From Glutinoglossum americanum (lineage: Eukaryota > Ascomycota > Geoglossomycetes > Geoglossales > Geoglossaceae), in assembly GCA_020080175.1 (NCBI GenBank), contig JAGHQL010000024.1, forward strand, positions 1 through 64,000: a stretch of DNA of 64,000 bases. The letters run 5' to 3'. The position numbers and the translations under genes were made by a program. Positions 12,473-23,046 of this stretch are shown here, piece by piece (positions within the stretch are counted from its first letter, which is position 1; the number at the start of each line of letters is the position of its first letter). Under the pieces are notes generated by a model. That model saw nothing but the letters and a program-made list of their open reading frames with translations, searched no databases and was not told where the DNA came from.

Positions 12473-12718
12473 CTAGAGCTGTTCCTGGTAGCGTTCAATT
12501 TGCGCCGGCGCTGAACCCCTCCCCAGGTCCTTCCAAAAAGTAGCCGAGAGAGCACCGACGACGAGCGTGAAGATCTCAACGATAGCAACGAGCAGAACAC
12601 TCGCCCAACCAGAAGGCGACATTAGATTCTCAATTCGGCGAGATTCTAGGAGGGCCTTGCGTTCGCCTTTAGCACTTTCGCCAAATGCTCGTGCGTGGCA
12701 TAAAGAGCACAGAACCAC
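12473..12718 (-). pseudogene. Possible gene fragment with one TM helix
   Basis: This 81-codon minus-strand frame contains GWASVLLVAIVEIFTLVVGA followed by a basic tail. Immediately upstream is a splice-donor-like GTAAGTCC and a short open piece (LESLKVLFKPK) that runs into the 318-bp repeat at 12774. It may be the 3' end of a gene cut by that insertion. I do not recognise the family. Confidence 0.3.
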
Positions 12719-12773
12719 GGCTAAAGACTAGGGACTTACTTGGGCTTAAAGAGAACTTTCAGTGACTCAAGAG

Positions 12774-13091
12774 TGTTGTGGATATACTGTGGCGCCGCCA
12801 CATGAAAAGTTTGTTGACGTTATTCCTAATTGGAAAAGGGGGGAAGATCACGTGACTACCCCTGACCCTATTCTGCGGTTCGCGGGGCGAACCCACCAAC
12901 ACATAAGGTGCCTGGCAGCACCCGCACTCGTAGAACTTCTCTTCTAGCTAGCCAGTCGTCAAGTAGTCAATTGAATTGATTCTACGTACAATTGTGTGCC
13001 CACGTATTCGTGCCTTCGCAACAACGTCTGGTGACGTCATCCATACCGAACTCCTCCACCATACCGCGAGAACCGCCATAGCCTTACAATA
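12774..13091 (+). repeat. 318-bp dispersed repeat, family B copy 1 (probable solo LTR)
   Basis: The unit starts TGTTGTGGATAT and ends TTACAATA. It is flanked by the 5-bp duplication AAGAG (12769-12773 and 13092-13096). It shares long blocks with 21926-22245 (opposite strand) and 25642-25970, for example AACACATAAGGTGCCTGG and CCACGTATTCGTGCC. An inner stem TTCGCGGGGCGAA is visible. Size and 5-bp duplication fit a solo LTR, but the 3' end ACAATA is not the usual CA, so a non-LTR MITE-like unit is possible. Confidence 0.7.
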
Positions 13092-13328
13092 AAGAGAAAA
13101 TTAGGATTTTGAAGCGCTTCATTATGCCTTTAATCTTCTAATTGAGTGTGGCTACTCTGAGTCTAAATTGCACAGCAGGCTCAAGGATAATAAGGTCTAG
13201 TACCTGAATGTCACTAACAACAATATCAGGGGAAGGTAGCATACCGAATGTAACCAATTATTATTAGCACAATACAGTAGACAAATGTGCCCTAAGCCAA
13301 GTGTAAGAATCCTCGATGCCAAGACTAC

Positions 13329-13803
13329 TGTCATGACTCGCGGTCAGTTACCCGGCGGGGCAGTTTGAGCCTCCGCGGCCGGGTAACTAGGTCATGTTAT
13401 GCGAGCGACGTCTAGTCCATTAGTCCATATGGTGATATGGGTTCCGGAAGTATCCAGTCTTTGTTGCAAGCATGACATCTAGTCCATTTTGAAAGCCCTT
13501 TGTAAATATAAGCAGCCCGCTGGCCTCCCACTTGGGGGCCAGCGATCAGTCTTCTACATCCCCCGCCTGCTGGAATCAAGTCTATTTCCGCCTACTCCAT
13601 ATTCTAAAACGGGCCGACGTCTAGTCGCTCTCGAACCATTAAGTTAATCTATAGTATTTGTACACCTAAGCTTTATCTAGACGTAGACCAGGCGGCTAAC
13701 CATCGTGGTTGTTGCGAGGTGTGACGTCACACTGTCATCGAACCCTTTAGAGTCCTCATTGTCAGAGTGCTTTCGTGTCGCCTTGGCATCGAGGGTTCTT
13801 ACA
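13329..13803 (+). repeat. Solo LTR, family A, second copy
   Basis: This 475-bp unit starts TGTCATGACTCGCGG and ends GGTTCTTACA, and is homologous to 6776-7236. It is more GC-rich than the first copy and keeps a clearer inverted repeat near its start (GTTACCCGGC with GGCCGGGTAAC). A TATA-like box (aatataagcagc) lies mid-unit in both copies. The flanking 5-mers (ACTAC and ATATG) do not match, so the duplication was lost or this copy was rearranged. No internal region is present. Confidence 0.8.
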
Positions 13804-14998
13804 ATATGAACTTTATACTCGATAGAATATCTATTAATAAATTTTCCTGTAACTACATTTCTTGCAATACAATAGCCTTACTTTATATTAAATGATTAGT
13901 AGATACTGTGGGGACATAAGTTCATCCGGTAGGTAGATGGTCAATTGAATTAAGCAGGTCGTAGGTAAGCTACCCCCGTCAAGGTGGGCGAGCATGCCGC
14001 CCTGTGCTCGACTTGGGTGCCAGTGCGCAAACCCGGGTGATCGCTCACCCGCATCCAGTTTTAGCCTGTTCATAATCCGTCACGTGCACTTCTAGGTTTC
14101 GACATCCATCCTCATTTAGGTGGCGGTTGCGACCAGCTGGCGAGCAGGCAATGGCAGCTTTACTGAAAGCGGACCGGTTCCAACTAATTAATGCCTAAAA
14201 TATTTGGCTACAGGCTTGCACCTAAGCTAGGGATAACCAGATTAGGTAACTAGCAATGGTTGCCGCCCCAAGGGCCTCTTGCTTTTTGGGCGCCCACATC
14301 ACAACAAAGCGGCCATCCATTCTGGTGCCCAATTTACGACACGGAAAGAGGCGCACTTTAGCAGCACTATCTTCTACCGCAGCTGTCTATCGCCTACCGC
14401 AGATACCCCTATCGGTACTTAGTGTTAGCAATCTAGAATTCAGCGTTTACAGAGAAGCCACCGATGAAGAGGCCGATGACCCTGACTGTTGCTCTCCAGG
14501 CTGCCAAATGGCTAACTGTTCAAAGCGTATATTCCGCTGCACCTGCCCCTTCAGTTTGTCCTCTTTTAGACTTCCGTGGGTTGAGTCGCTTACCATATCC
14601 TGGCGATTTTGCTAGTCCTATTCCGTGCGATCCTGGCAAAACATGGTGACTCCCACAAGGCTGAGAGACCGCAAGATCGAAATTTGCCTTGCCTTATCTC
14701 GTATCTATGTTTCTACATTGGTATTTAGTCAGCTTTAGGATCCTCTCGGACTGTCCCACCCTCGCCAACCGCCTCATTGAAGCCAGGCGAAAAACAGACC
14801 CTGGAGTGAGGACGGGTACCTAACGTTTCTGCTCGAAAGGTAACCAAAATAGTCACCCTAGCGGACACTCTTGCCCGAGGTGAGAGATGCATGTCGGCAG
14901 ACGCAACGTAGTTTCAAACGGAAACCGAAACCCCTAACACGAGGACGCAGCGGGGCCTTGAAACAAACCGTTTATCGGGGAGGCCATCTTGCCCCGAG
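13804..14998. other. Intergenic, upstream of the kinase gene
   Basis: Only short ORFs without resemblance are present. Bases 13804-13900 are AT-rich; the remainder is ordinary. The last few hundred bases presumably contain the kinase promoter. No specific site is supported. Confidence 0.4.
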
Positions 14999-17323
14999 AT
15001 GACCCTGCTCAGCATAACAAAGACGCACAAACCTGACAGCGAACATCGACATACATGGCGCTTTTGGACCCGATGGGCTGCACACGGACGTCCCCGCTCC
15101 ATCACTGGGATAGAGATTCAGAATGGAGACGAATCCGAAAACAATCTCGCAATGAAGGGTGGTCTTCCTATCCAGAAATGCCCTCCATCCTACCCAGTTA
15201 CCAACGGAATGGATCGGACTAATGTGGATGGTGCTGCTGCCCTGCCAGGAGATCAGCAACCCAGCGCTGCTAGTAGCCCTGCAGCTATCCATAGCGGCTC
15301 CAAACCGAAGCCACAGAGGATAAGAGTTGGGCTTGGTCTGACGCTTAAAGAGGATTTCCTGAAACTAGCTCCCCCCCTCCCTACAATTGGCTCCACAAAA
15401 TTGTTCACGCCACGGCACGCAAGAACACCATCCATCGGCTCCTCATCCTCTTCTCTTTCATCTGTTGCCACTGGTGGCTCACAGCAATGGAAGTATTACA
15501 GGCTGGGGCAAAATAAATTCCCTATTCCTAACGATCCTGCGATCACCGAAGGGCAAGCCCAGATTATCAATACTACAACCCGAGCCCGATTGGGTAAGAA
15601 GTTCAGAGGGATTGCAAGTATAGCGGAGTCGCGTTCACTAGAGAGGCCTCAGCAAAGCGGCCTCACCAATGAGGCAACACCTAGATCCCCTTCAAGGAAT
15701 GGCCGAAATGGCTTTGCCGCAACTGCCATAGTTAACTCACAAAGCTCCGTTACAACTGCTTTGTGGACTCCGATGCCCGACCTTTCCGTTTCGCTCACAC
15801 CACCGTCTACTCCATCGCCCACTCCAGTATTACCTCTGTCTAGAATTAGTGGGGTATCCGATGCCCTTCAAAGAGGCGGCGGGAATGAAATGCAGGGACA
15901 CAACGACGACGATCTGGGTTGTGGGGACCGCCCCGAACAAAAGTTCCACTCGGATTCCGCAGCTCTGCCACCTGCAGACACGCCGATCCCCCTGGTATAC
16001 AACGGAGTTATTCAGACCCAAGTACCAGCGACTAATGCCATTCTCTCGCCAAATACCACGGGATCTACAATCTATTCTTACCAAACGGTCCCACAACTAA
16101 TATCTCCTACACCTACAGGCAATTCAAAGATCTCCGCCACACCAACCGGCAGCTCTAACTGGTCGTTCGAAACCGCGCCCACGGGTCTCGCTAGCCGACA
16201 AACTGCTCCTAGCCATTGCTCTAGCAGAATGTTAGGAGGTCCGGAGGAAGAGTCATCCCGTAAGATGACATTATTCGACCAGAAGATATTAGCCATGAAT
16301 CTGGTCCCTGCTATCGAGGAAGAGCACGACTGGTCAGGGAGAGGACAACACGTAGAATTTGCCCCTTCAGAAGAGGTTCCTCTCAAGCGCCTAGCCACGC
16401 TAGGGTCTGGGGTATGTGGGAAGGTGGAGAGTGTGCGATGTCGACGGATCAAGCTCGCTCGAAAGACGATGACATTCGGCCGAATACGGAACCTTGAGGA
16501 GGTCTTGGAAGAAGTCCAACATCTTCAGCGCCTCCGCCACCCCCACATCATCCAGCTAGTTGGCTCATATCGCCAAGGCCGAACGTTTGCCATTCTAATG
16601 TATCCAGCTGCTCAATATGATCTATCTGTATTCCTGGAAGAATCAACGCTCCGAAAGAGCATCGACGAAGAGAAACTCCACCGCCTACAAGCTCTTTCAA
16701 GCTTCTTTGCATGTCTGATGCACGCTCTAAAATACATCCACGAAAAAGACACAGTACATATGGACATCAAACCGCGCAACATCATGGTTCGCCGTGTAGC
16801 AGTTAGTGCCGCTACAAGTCCAGCGCGAGCTTATCATGTATTCATCGGAGATTTCGGAATCAGCCGTCATTTCCTCAACGAAGTTAGCCAGACCGAGAGC
16901 GTAAAACCCCGGACAAACGTCTACTGCGCACCTGAGGTAGCCAACGCTGAGCCGCACGGAAGGTCTGTAGATATTTTCAGTCTAGGCTGCGTGTTCCTAG
17001 AGATGGAGACAGTATTAAAAGCGAAAACTCTAGACGAGTTTCAGGAGTTTCGCTCTAGAGACAACGAAAGCGATGACACCAGTTTCCAGGGGAATTTGCG
17101 GGCTGTCAGGGAGTGGGTCGCGGAGCTAGATGCACATCCTCCAAATCAGGAGCCCGTAATAGTTAAAGACGGTCCCGCACGGCTTCCGATTATTGCGTCG
17201 ATGTTGGAATGGGAGCCTGTAGAGAGACCATGCGCCGATGTCCTTTTTCCGAAGCTCTCTGGATCTCCGGACCGTGAGGGATGCTGTGATAAACCGCAGT
17301 GCAGTTATGAGATTGAAGACTAG
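14999..17323 (+). CDS. Serine/threonine protein kinase with long disordered N-terminus
   Basis: This is an uninterrupted frame of 774 residues. Residues 1-450 are Ser/Thr/Pro-rich and low in structure, with TPTPS-like tracts. The kinase domain starts near residue 465 with the glycine loop LGSGVCGKV, followed by the lysine in LARKTM (near 487). The catalytic loop HMDIKPRN is near 587, DFGIS near 618 and the APE motif in YCAPEV near 642. HRD is HMD here, as in many fungal stand-alone kinases, and all residues needed for catalysis are present. The C-terminal lobe is short. The first ATG is used, but ATGs further in (for example 15152) would spare the domain. The substrate is unknown. Its position beside NLR relics suggests, but does not prove, a link to incompatibility signalling. 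Confidence 0.8.
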   Translation: MTLLSITKTHKPDSEHRHTWRFWTRWAAHGRPRSITGIEIQNGDESENNLAMKGGLPIQKCPPSYPVTNGMDRTNVDGAAALPGDQQPSAASSPAAIHSGSKPKPQRIRVGLGLTLKEDFLKLAPPLPTIGSTKLFTPRHARTPSIGSSSSSLSSVATGGSQQWKYYRLGQNKFPIPNDPAITEGQAQIINTTTRARLGKKFRGIASIAESRSLERPQQSGLTNEATPRSPSRNGRNGFAATAIVNSQSSVTTALWTPMPDLSVSLTPPSTPSPTPVLPLSRISGVSDALQRGGGNEMQGHNDDDLGCGDRPEQKFHSDSAALPPADTPIPLVYNGVIQTQVPATNAILSPNTTGSTIYSYQTVPQLISPTPTGNSKISATPTGSSNWSFETAPTGLASRQTAPSHCSSRMLGGPEEESSRKMTLFDQKILAMNLVPAIEEEHDWSGRGQHVEFAPSEEVPLKRLATLGSGVCGKVESVRCRRIKLARKTMTFGRIRNLEEVLEEVQHLQRLRHPHIIQLVGSYRQGRTFAILMYPAAQYDLSVFLEESTLRKSIDEEKLHRLQALSSFFACLMHALKYIHEKDTVHMDIKPRNIMVRRVAVSAATSPARAYHVFIGDFGISRHFLNEVSQTESVKPRTNVYCAPEVANAEPHGRSVDIFSLGCVFLEMETVLKAKTLDEFQEFRSRDNESDDTSFQGNLRAVREWVAELDAHPPNQEPVIVKDGPARLPIIASMLEWEPVERPCADVLFPKLSGSPDREGCCDKPQCSYEIED

Positions 17324-17599
17324 TAGATTAAAATAGACGCTTGATGGCTATCTAGTCAAGGTTCTAGTCGGCCATTAGCTAGTGGTCGATTGTTACGATA
17401 ACTGAAAGCCCCAGCATCAAGGAGCAAAAATCACTGGGCTGAGGAGAGGCCACTCTAGTGTTTTTAGTGCCTCAACCGGCCCTCGCCCATGCATTCCCTC
17501 ATCTTCTATGCATTCTATGCTAGGCCCTCTACCGTAAACATCCTTAACCTGATTAATTAGCTACGCGGTTACGGCCTACTGGATGGCCACGAGCATGTA
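17324..17599. other. Short intergenic stretch
   Basis: This is the 3' flank of the kinase gene up to the mariner element. No feature is recognised. Confidence 0.4.
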
Positions 17600-19176
17600 C
17601 AGAGGCCGAACCCAAAAGTTTTAAGACTTTCATTTAGGCTTCGCTTAGGCTATGCTCCACTAAAACCCAGTTAAGCCCGCCCTTCGCGATAGTTATTCTT
17701 GCCCTCCAACTCAATAACTTTATCAATATGAGACTTGATGCGCTCAATCCAAGCCTGAATTCTACTCTGCTCGAGGTCCGCCCATGCCTTAGTCCATGCT
17801 TCGGTCGCTTCTTTTTGTGTTTTGAAAGGTCCTTTCTTTGTAGTTGCTCTCTTGAAGTAGGCCCAGGCCGGTTCAATCATATTAAGGTCAGGAGAATTTC
17901 CTGGCCATAATAGTCGCTGCACATTAAAAATGTTATAAATTTCCGCCTGAGCTGGATGTGCATGTGCAGGTGCTTTGTCTTCTTGAACAACTGTCTTTGG
18001 CCGGTCCTTTGCATACTCTTTTGCAAATGGAATGAGTTTTTTCATCAAAATAACTCTTCCATATCGGTACCAATCAATTCCTCCAGCCTTAGCATTTCTA
18101 ACAAGCTTGCCTGTCTTTTCATTGAATCTCCATTTAGGTGCTCTTCCTGGAGGCCAACATTTAAGATTCAAACGTCGTATACCAGTATTTAATTCCTATT
18201 GAGCTTTAAGCTTTGGTTCTTGAATACTATTCAATATTTCCAACTCTTTATTTGCAATTTTATACTCTTGTGCTGTTTCAGAAGTCCAAATATGTATTGA
18301 GCCTTTCTTATCATAAGAAAAACAACTCCAAAACATAAATTCTGAAGCTTTTTTCCATCAAGTTCTAATGACAGTACTATCATATCACTCCTCTTTTGTC
18401 CTCCAGACTCTAACAGCACCTCGGCGATGACCTAACATAACACTAGTTTCATCGGTCCAGATAACATTCTTCCAATCCTCTAGCTCCCAATCATTATGCT
18501 TTAAAGTAAACTCATATCTTGCTTTTCGCATTTCTGTAGTTAAACCGAGCTTCCAAGTAGGTTTAAACTTCCCTAAACCATATGAATATAACACTCACAG
18601 TACTATGGAGTCCGGGAATTGGCCTAGAATGGCTGTCTAGAGCAGCTCGGCTCTGCTGAGCTGCGAGGTCTTGACGTGCCACCCCTATATAGTTCTCGCG
18701 TATACATAGCTAGAACAACCAACCTACCTACAATCCAGGGAGTCGCTCCGAGCACTATAGTACTAACATCCTTGAAATACCAACTGAAAACTCTATCTCT
18801 TGTGCTGTCATTTTTCTTCCTTCCTGACTTGCTTGAATCATTTTTACTACCTCAGTTGAACTTTTTTCTGTGATCACTTTGGATCTTCCAGAGTAGAGAG
18901 CATTAGTAAAAAATTCATCTTTGAATTCTTTACTCACTTCAGGATCATAGCCTCATTCAAAAGCAATTTTTTTAATACGATAAATTGTAGCTTTAGATAA
19001 ACTAGTAATCTCAATAATTCTAGATACCGGAATACCTTCTTGGAGAAGTGCAAAAGCTTGTGCACAAAGGGATATAGGTGTTGCGTGACCAGGCATTTTG
19101 GCGACTGGAAGTTTTGGTGAGTCTCGCTTAACTAGAGGCTAGTTAAGAGTCTTAAGACTTTTGGGCTGAGCCTCTG
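17600..19176 (-). mobile_element. Tc1/mariner element with terminal inverted repeats
   Basis: This 1,577-bp element is flanked by TA on both sides (17598-17599 and 19177-19178). The ends are imperfect inverted repeats of about 30 bp beginning CAGAGGC and containing CCCAAAAG then TTAAGACT. The transposase is on the minus strand from an ATG at 19096. N-terminal HTH pieces (PISLCAQAFALLQEG, SKATIYRIKKIAFE) are followed by VIWTDETS (first D) near 18470. QEDKAPAHAH (second D) is near 17965 and PGNSPDLNMIEPAW (third acidic residue) near 17890. Several stops and frame changes separate the pieces, so it cannot make a transposase. The termini could still be acted on in trans. Confidence 0.9.
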
Positions 19177-19239
19177 TACAGAGCACAAGATATTACATTA
19201 ACTTCTAACCTGTCCACCCATTGCCATTTCAACCCCCAG

Positions 19240-19960
19240 GATGGCAGTTGGTTGTCAAGCGAAGCTACTACCCTCCACTAAACGATCTCAATCCAAATCC
19301 AAAGATCTGGGAGGCTGGGCGAGCAACAGCCGCAGCCACGAAGTTCTTCGACCCAATCACGATAGGCAATAGTGGATAAGAGTTCGTGGACGGAGGTACT
19401 GGCTTCAATAACCCAATTGAATATGTTCTTGCGGAAGCTAGCAGTCTTTGGGATTCCGCGGATAGAAGGCTTCAATATATCATTTCTATCGGGACAGGAG
19501 TGCCCTCTAGGGAGGCTTTTGGAGGTAATGTCGTCTCTATTTTCAACACTATGATCGATATCGCAACAGACACTGATCGTGTTGCTGCACGACTTGCCAT
19601 CTCTCATCCCCAATTCGTTGTCGGAGACCATAAAGATCACATCTATTAATGATTCAACGTTACCACAGGACTCGAGAAGGTAGAGCTGCATGAAACTGAC
19701 AAAAACAATATAATAACGTCAGGTTTGAACCGTATACCAAAAAGCTATTAGGATTTGCCAATACCCTCCTTGGCCATTGGCATCATGCAGGAGTTGCGTA
19801 CCAGAAGACTCCAGACATTGACCACTCGAACCCTTATCGGGGTAAAAAAGGCCGCCTCCTCACACCCTGCAAAAAAAAAAAAGTATTGCTTCCTAGGATA
19901 CGCCGTGGACAACGGGACGTGGTTTAATACATCGGACAAGGTCATAAAGGAGATTTAACT
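19240..19960 (+). pseudogene. Patatin-like phospholipase, C-terminal remnant
   Basis: Pieces match the second half of a fungal patatin domain. IWEAGRATAAATKFFDP is near 19300, EFVDGGTGFNNPIEYV near 19377 (the DGG of the catalytic dyad aspartate motif), IISIGTGVPSREAF near 19485, and VTTGLEKVELHETD near 19660. A TAA splits the DGG segment from the piece before it, and later frames shift. The N-terminal half with the GxSxG serine is absent; the mariner element ends only 60 bp upstream of the first recognisable residue. Patatin domains are frequent N-terminal effectors of fungal NLRs, so this may be the front of the NACHT gene downstream, though a solo LTR now lies between them. Confidence 0.75.
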
Positions 19961-20432
19961 TGCCGTTTTATCAAAACAGCCCACCGAGTTATGATCTGTG
20001 TGTGTGTTTTGTATCGCGATGGGCGTGTCTTGCTGCAAGATATTCGTACCCTGCGCCTTGAATTCTCTAAAGGATTCAGAGCAAGCTCACTCCCCCACCA
20101 CCTGATCTATTTCGGTTTATTCTGTTGTATCGTACGCATCCGTACTCGGTAGCTACGACTTTGCTTACTACTGATATTATTCCACTCCAGCAGGTTCGAT
20201 TCATTACGAATAAGACATACATCAACGCTCTTCTACGGATTCGAGACCCCACCAACAAAGATATCCCAAGGCGAGGACAGCTTACTTGTATTTAAGCATG
20301 GCTCTCCAATGATCTTGACATCCCAGAAAAGTAAATATCAAGACTACTCCTAAACAGTCGGCCCGACCATTGAGTAGGTCCAGTCAGGTTTACCTAAAAC
20401 CCAACTCGCCAGGCCGGATTGGGGTTGAATAT

Positions 20433-20763
20433 TGTTAGATATTATGCTTGATACGCGGAAATGGTAGCTAGAATTATATAGACTATGTAAACAATGGATA
20501 GGGGTAAATTAGTTGAATTGCTCGCAGCTTCCAAAATGCTAGCTACGTGACATGAAGCTACATAAACGCACGGCTGCTCTGCAGCCCCTTTTCCGCAGCT
20601 CGCGGCTACTCCGGCCATCCTGCGGCTAGCCCGAGGAATCCATCGGCCCTGCTGATGTTAGCCTTGCTATAGCAGCTGAGGTGGCGCCACCACTCAGCTC
20701 TACAGGGGACCCCCTTCAGAGCAATAGGGGAGCTACGGGGTAGTGCCTGAGCATTCCGTAACA
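20433..20763. repeat. Solo LTR, family C, with 5-bp target duplication
   Basis: This 331-bp unit starts TGTTAGATATTATG and ends CCGTAACA, flanked by AATAT at 20428-20432 and 20764-20768. The perfect TG...CA ends and the duplication identify an LTR. No internal region or second copy is present in the window. The intact duplication suggests moderate age. Confidence 0.85.
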
Positions 20764-21925
20764 AATATGCCCTAGGCTGATTAGTTTTGGGGGTAGGATC
20801 CGGTTGACTCTATTCGGTGAATTTGATGGGTCGGCTAAGACTCAGCTCAGACCTGAGCTTGTCTTTTTGGGCTTTTCTAGATTTGTTCGCACAGGGTCTA
20901 GTAGCAGAGGGTTTGACCATTAGCTTCTCCCCTGGAGTTATGGGGGTTATCAGACCAATAGAAAGGACGCACTTTAGGCAAGCAGTTGAGCCTCCTCAAT
21001 CGGCTTCTAAGCCATTTTAACGTCCATCTTCGTATGGCCCTGATTTCCACCAAATCCACCTGGCATCGGCGCGTTGCGCAGGCTGCACTATAACGGGTCA
21101 TGTCAAAGGCAGATCCTCGAGGACATATCTATAGGGGTGTTAGGGGTTATGGCGATGCCCGCTTGCACTTGGGTGATAGCCATACCACTAATGTCTATAA
21201 TGGTGAACCACCCCTCCACCATTATGGTACTCCATATACATGTTGCACGCTACACGATAGATGCCAACATCATTCAGGCGCCAAATCCGATTCTGAAACC
21301 AAATGCCTCAACTTGCTCACTTCGGATTATAGAGAGGACAAGGACAGGAATCCAGATCGAGTTCCTGGAACTTGTAAATGGTTCTTAAACCACCCGAAGT
21401 TTCGTAGCTGGTGTAAGGAGGTGTCGAAACTACTTTGGATTTCCGCAGACCCAGGCTGTGGAAAATCCGTCTTGTCAAAAGCCCTCATTGACGAGGGACT
21501 TCTCAGCTCTGAGCTCGGGAGCTCCTCAACTTGTTACTTCTTCTTCGAAGATGATGATGCCGATCGGAGAAGTGGCGCAGATGCTCTATGCGCTATATTA
21601 CACTAACTGTTCATACAAAGGCCAGCTCTCATCAAACATGCCATGCAAGATTTCAAGCGACAAGGCGAAACCCTCCGTATCTCACTCAGCATGCTATGGA
21701 ACATCCCGAAGCAGACTGCTGTAGACCCCGAAGCTGGCGAGATCGTATGTGTCTTAGACGCTCTTGACGAATGCGAATTGTCCGCAAGAAAGCTCCTTAT
21801 CAAAGAGTTTGGCAACTTCTATTCAGCTCAACATGATGCCAAGACAAGGCTTAAGTTCCTTGTAACCAGCCGGCCATACTCCGATATTGAAAGAGCTTTT
21901 CGCAGTCATATTAGGGATTTGTCTT

Positions 21926-22245
21926 TATTGTGAGGCTATGGCGATTCTCGCGATATGGTGGAGTTGTTCGGTATGTATGACGTCACTAGACGTCGTTACG
22001 CGGGCACGGATACGTAGGTACACAACTGTATGTAGAATTAATTCAATTGACTATTTAACGACTGGGTAGCTAGAAGAGAAGTCCTACGAGTGCAGGTGCT
22101 GCCAGGCACCTTATGTGTTGGTGGGTTCGCCCCGCGAACCGCAGAATAGGGGTCAGGGGTAATCCACGTGATCTACCCCCTTATTCCAATTGGGAATAAC
22201 GTCAACAAACTTTTCACGTGGCGGCGCCACAGCATATCCACAACA
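21926..22245 (-). repeat. Dispersed repeat, family B copy 2, inside the NACHT relic
   Basis: This is the reverse-complement copy of 12774-13091, beginning TATTGT on the plus strand and ending ATCCACAACA. Flanking 5-mers (GTCTT and AAAAG) do not match, and host sequence seems lost here, so the original target duplication is gone. On the repeat's own strand the flank reads CACAAGAGC, similar to the sites used by the other two copies. Confidence 0.75.
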
Positions 22246-22354
22246 AAAAGCTCTTGTGCAACACCTCAAGAGCATGAAACATCGAACATATCTTTGGCTG
22301 CATCTCATCCTCGACGTCATCCGAAATACCCAAGAATCTGCGAAAGGCAGACTG

Positions 22355-22559
22355 TATTGAAGATTACGTGTATAGTAGACGTTCTATAGGCATTGCTTCA
22401 ATTGATTAAGTACAAAGTTATTACGAAGTGGGCAACGAGAAAAGTTCTTGTTGGGCGTTGAGCGCCAAGCCGACCAAATAGGGGCTAGCTGAAATTGGCG
22501 TGCCCCTATTCCACGCCACTGGTGGCTCACTGGTTTGCGCCTCAATTTCAACTTCAACA
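22355..22559 (-). repeat. 205-bp insertion with GACTG target duplication
   Basis: Read on the minus strand it starts TGTTGAAG and ends CTTCAATA, the same TGTTG...CAATA termini as family B. It is flanked by GACTG at 22350-22354 and 22560-22564. Inside is a stem GAATAGGGGC with GCCCCTATTT, a design also present in the copy at 25642-25970. It lies within the host NACHT coding region, which continues in frame from ESAKGRL to KALIDKIPDSV on either side. It is probably a short relative of family B. Confidence 0.75.
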
Positions 22560-23046
22560 GACTGAAGGCTCTTATCGATAAGATACCAGATTCCGTTAAC
22601 CAGGCGTACTAGAGGATCTTGAATAGGATCAAGCATCCAAATCAGGCATACGCGAGGAGGCTACTTCATATCATTGTGGTAGCCGTCGGACCACTGACAA
22701 TACAAGAAATGAATATCGCATTGGCAATAGAAGAACAGCTAGAAAAAGGAGAGAATTGCCGATCAATTGACCACCTAGAGTTGGATAACGAAAAGCCGTT
22801 CCAAACAAAAGTCAGAAATCTCTGCGGCCTCTTTGTTAGCATCATAGATTCGAAGATTTATCTAATCCACGAAACAGCAAAGGAGTTTCTTATCTCCAAA
22901 GGCATTGCCAAAGACCCACGTCCAGTGATTTGGAAGCATTCCCTAGAGTCAGGAGAGTCAAATCTCATGCTCGCTAAGATTTGTATCTCGTACCTCCTAT
23001 TTGATGTATTTGAAAATCAACCTTTGGGGATAGACGGTAACTTGAG

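Larger units (their letters stand above)
21100..23046 (+). pseudogene. NACHT (STAND/NLR) ATPase gene split by two insertions
   Basis: An N-terminal linker ARLHLGDSHTTNVYN precedes the NACHT core. The Walker A motif is ISADPGCGKSVLSKALID near 21440, the Walker B VCVLDALDECE near 21750 and the sensor-like FLVTSRPYSDIE near 21855. HRTYLWLHLILDVIR near 22280 and ARRLLHIIVVAVGPLTIQEM near 22650 follow, and the post-NACHT helical region runs to about 23040. A TAA after CAILH (21604) and a TAG after VNQAY near 22610 break the frame. Repeats at 21926-22245 and 22355-22559 sit inside. The frame resumes exactly across the second insertion, but about 40 residues expected between RDLSL and QHLKSM are missing around the first. 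NACHT ATPases switch cell-death or incompatibility signals; this copy is inactive. Confidence 0.85.

Noticed and set aside
14256-14649. 119- and 61-codon plus-strand frames before the kinase gene
   Set aside because: No motif, overlapping in two frames, and not continuous with the kinase frame.
22120-22145. GGTTCGCCCCGCGAACC resembling a tRNA T-arm
   Set aside because: It is the inner stem of the family-B repeat, also present at about 12880. No acceptor or anticodon arm surrounds it.
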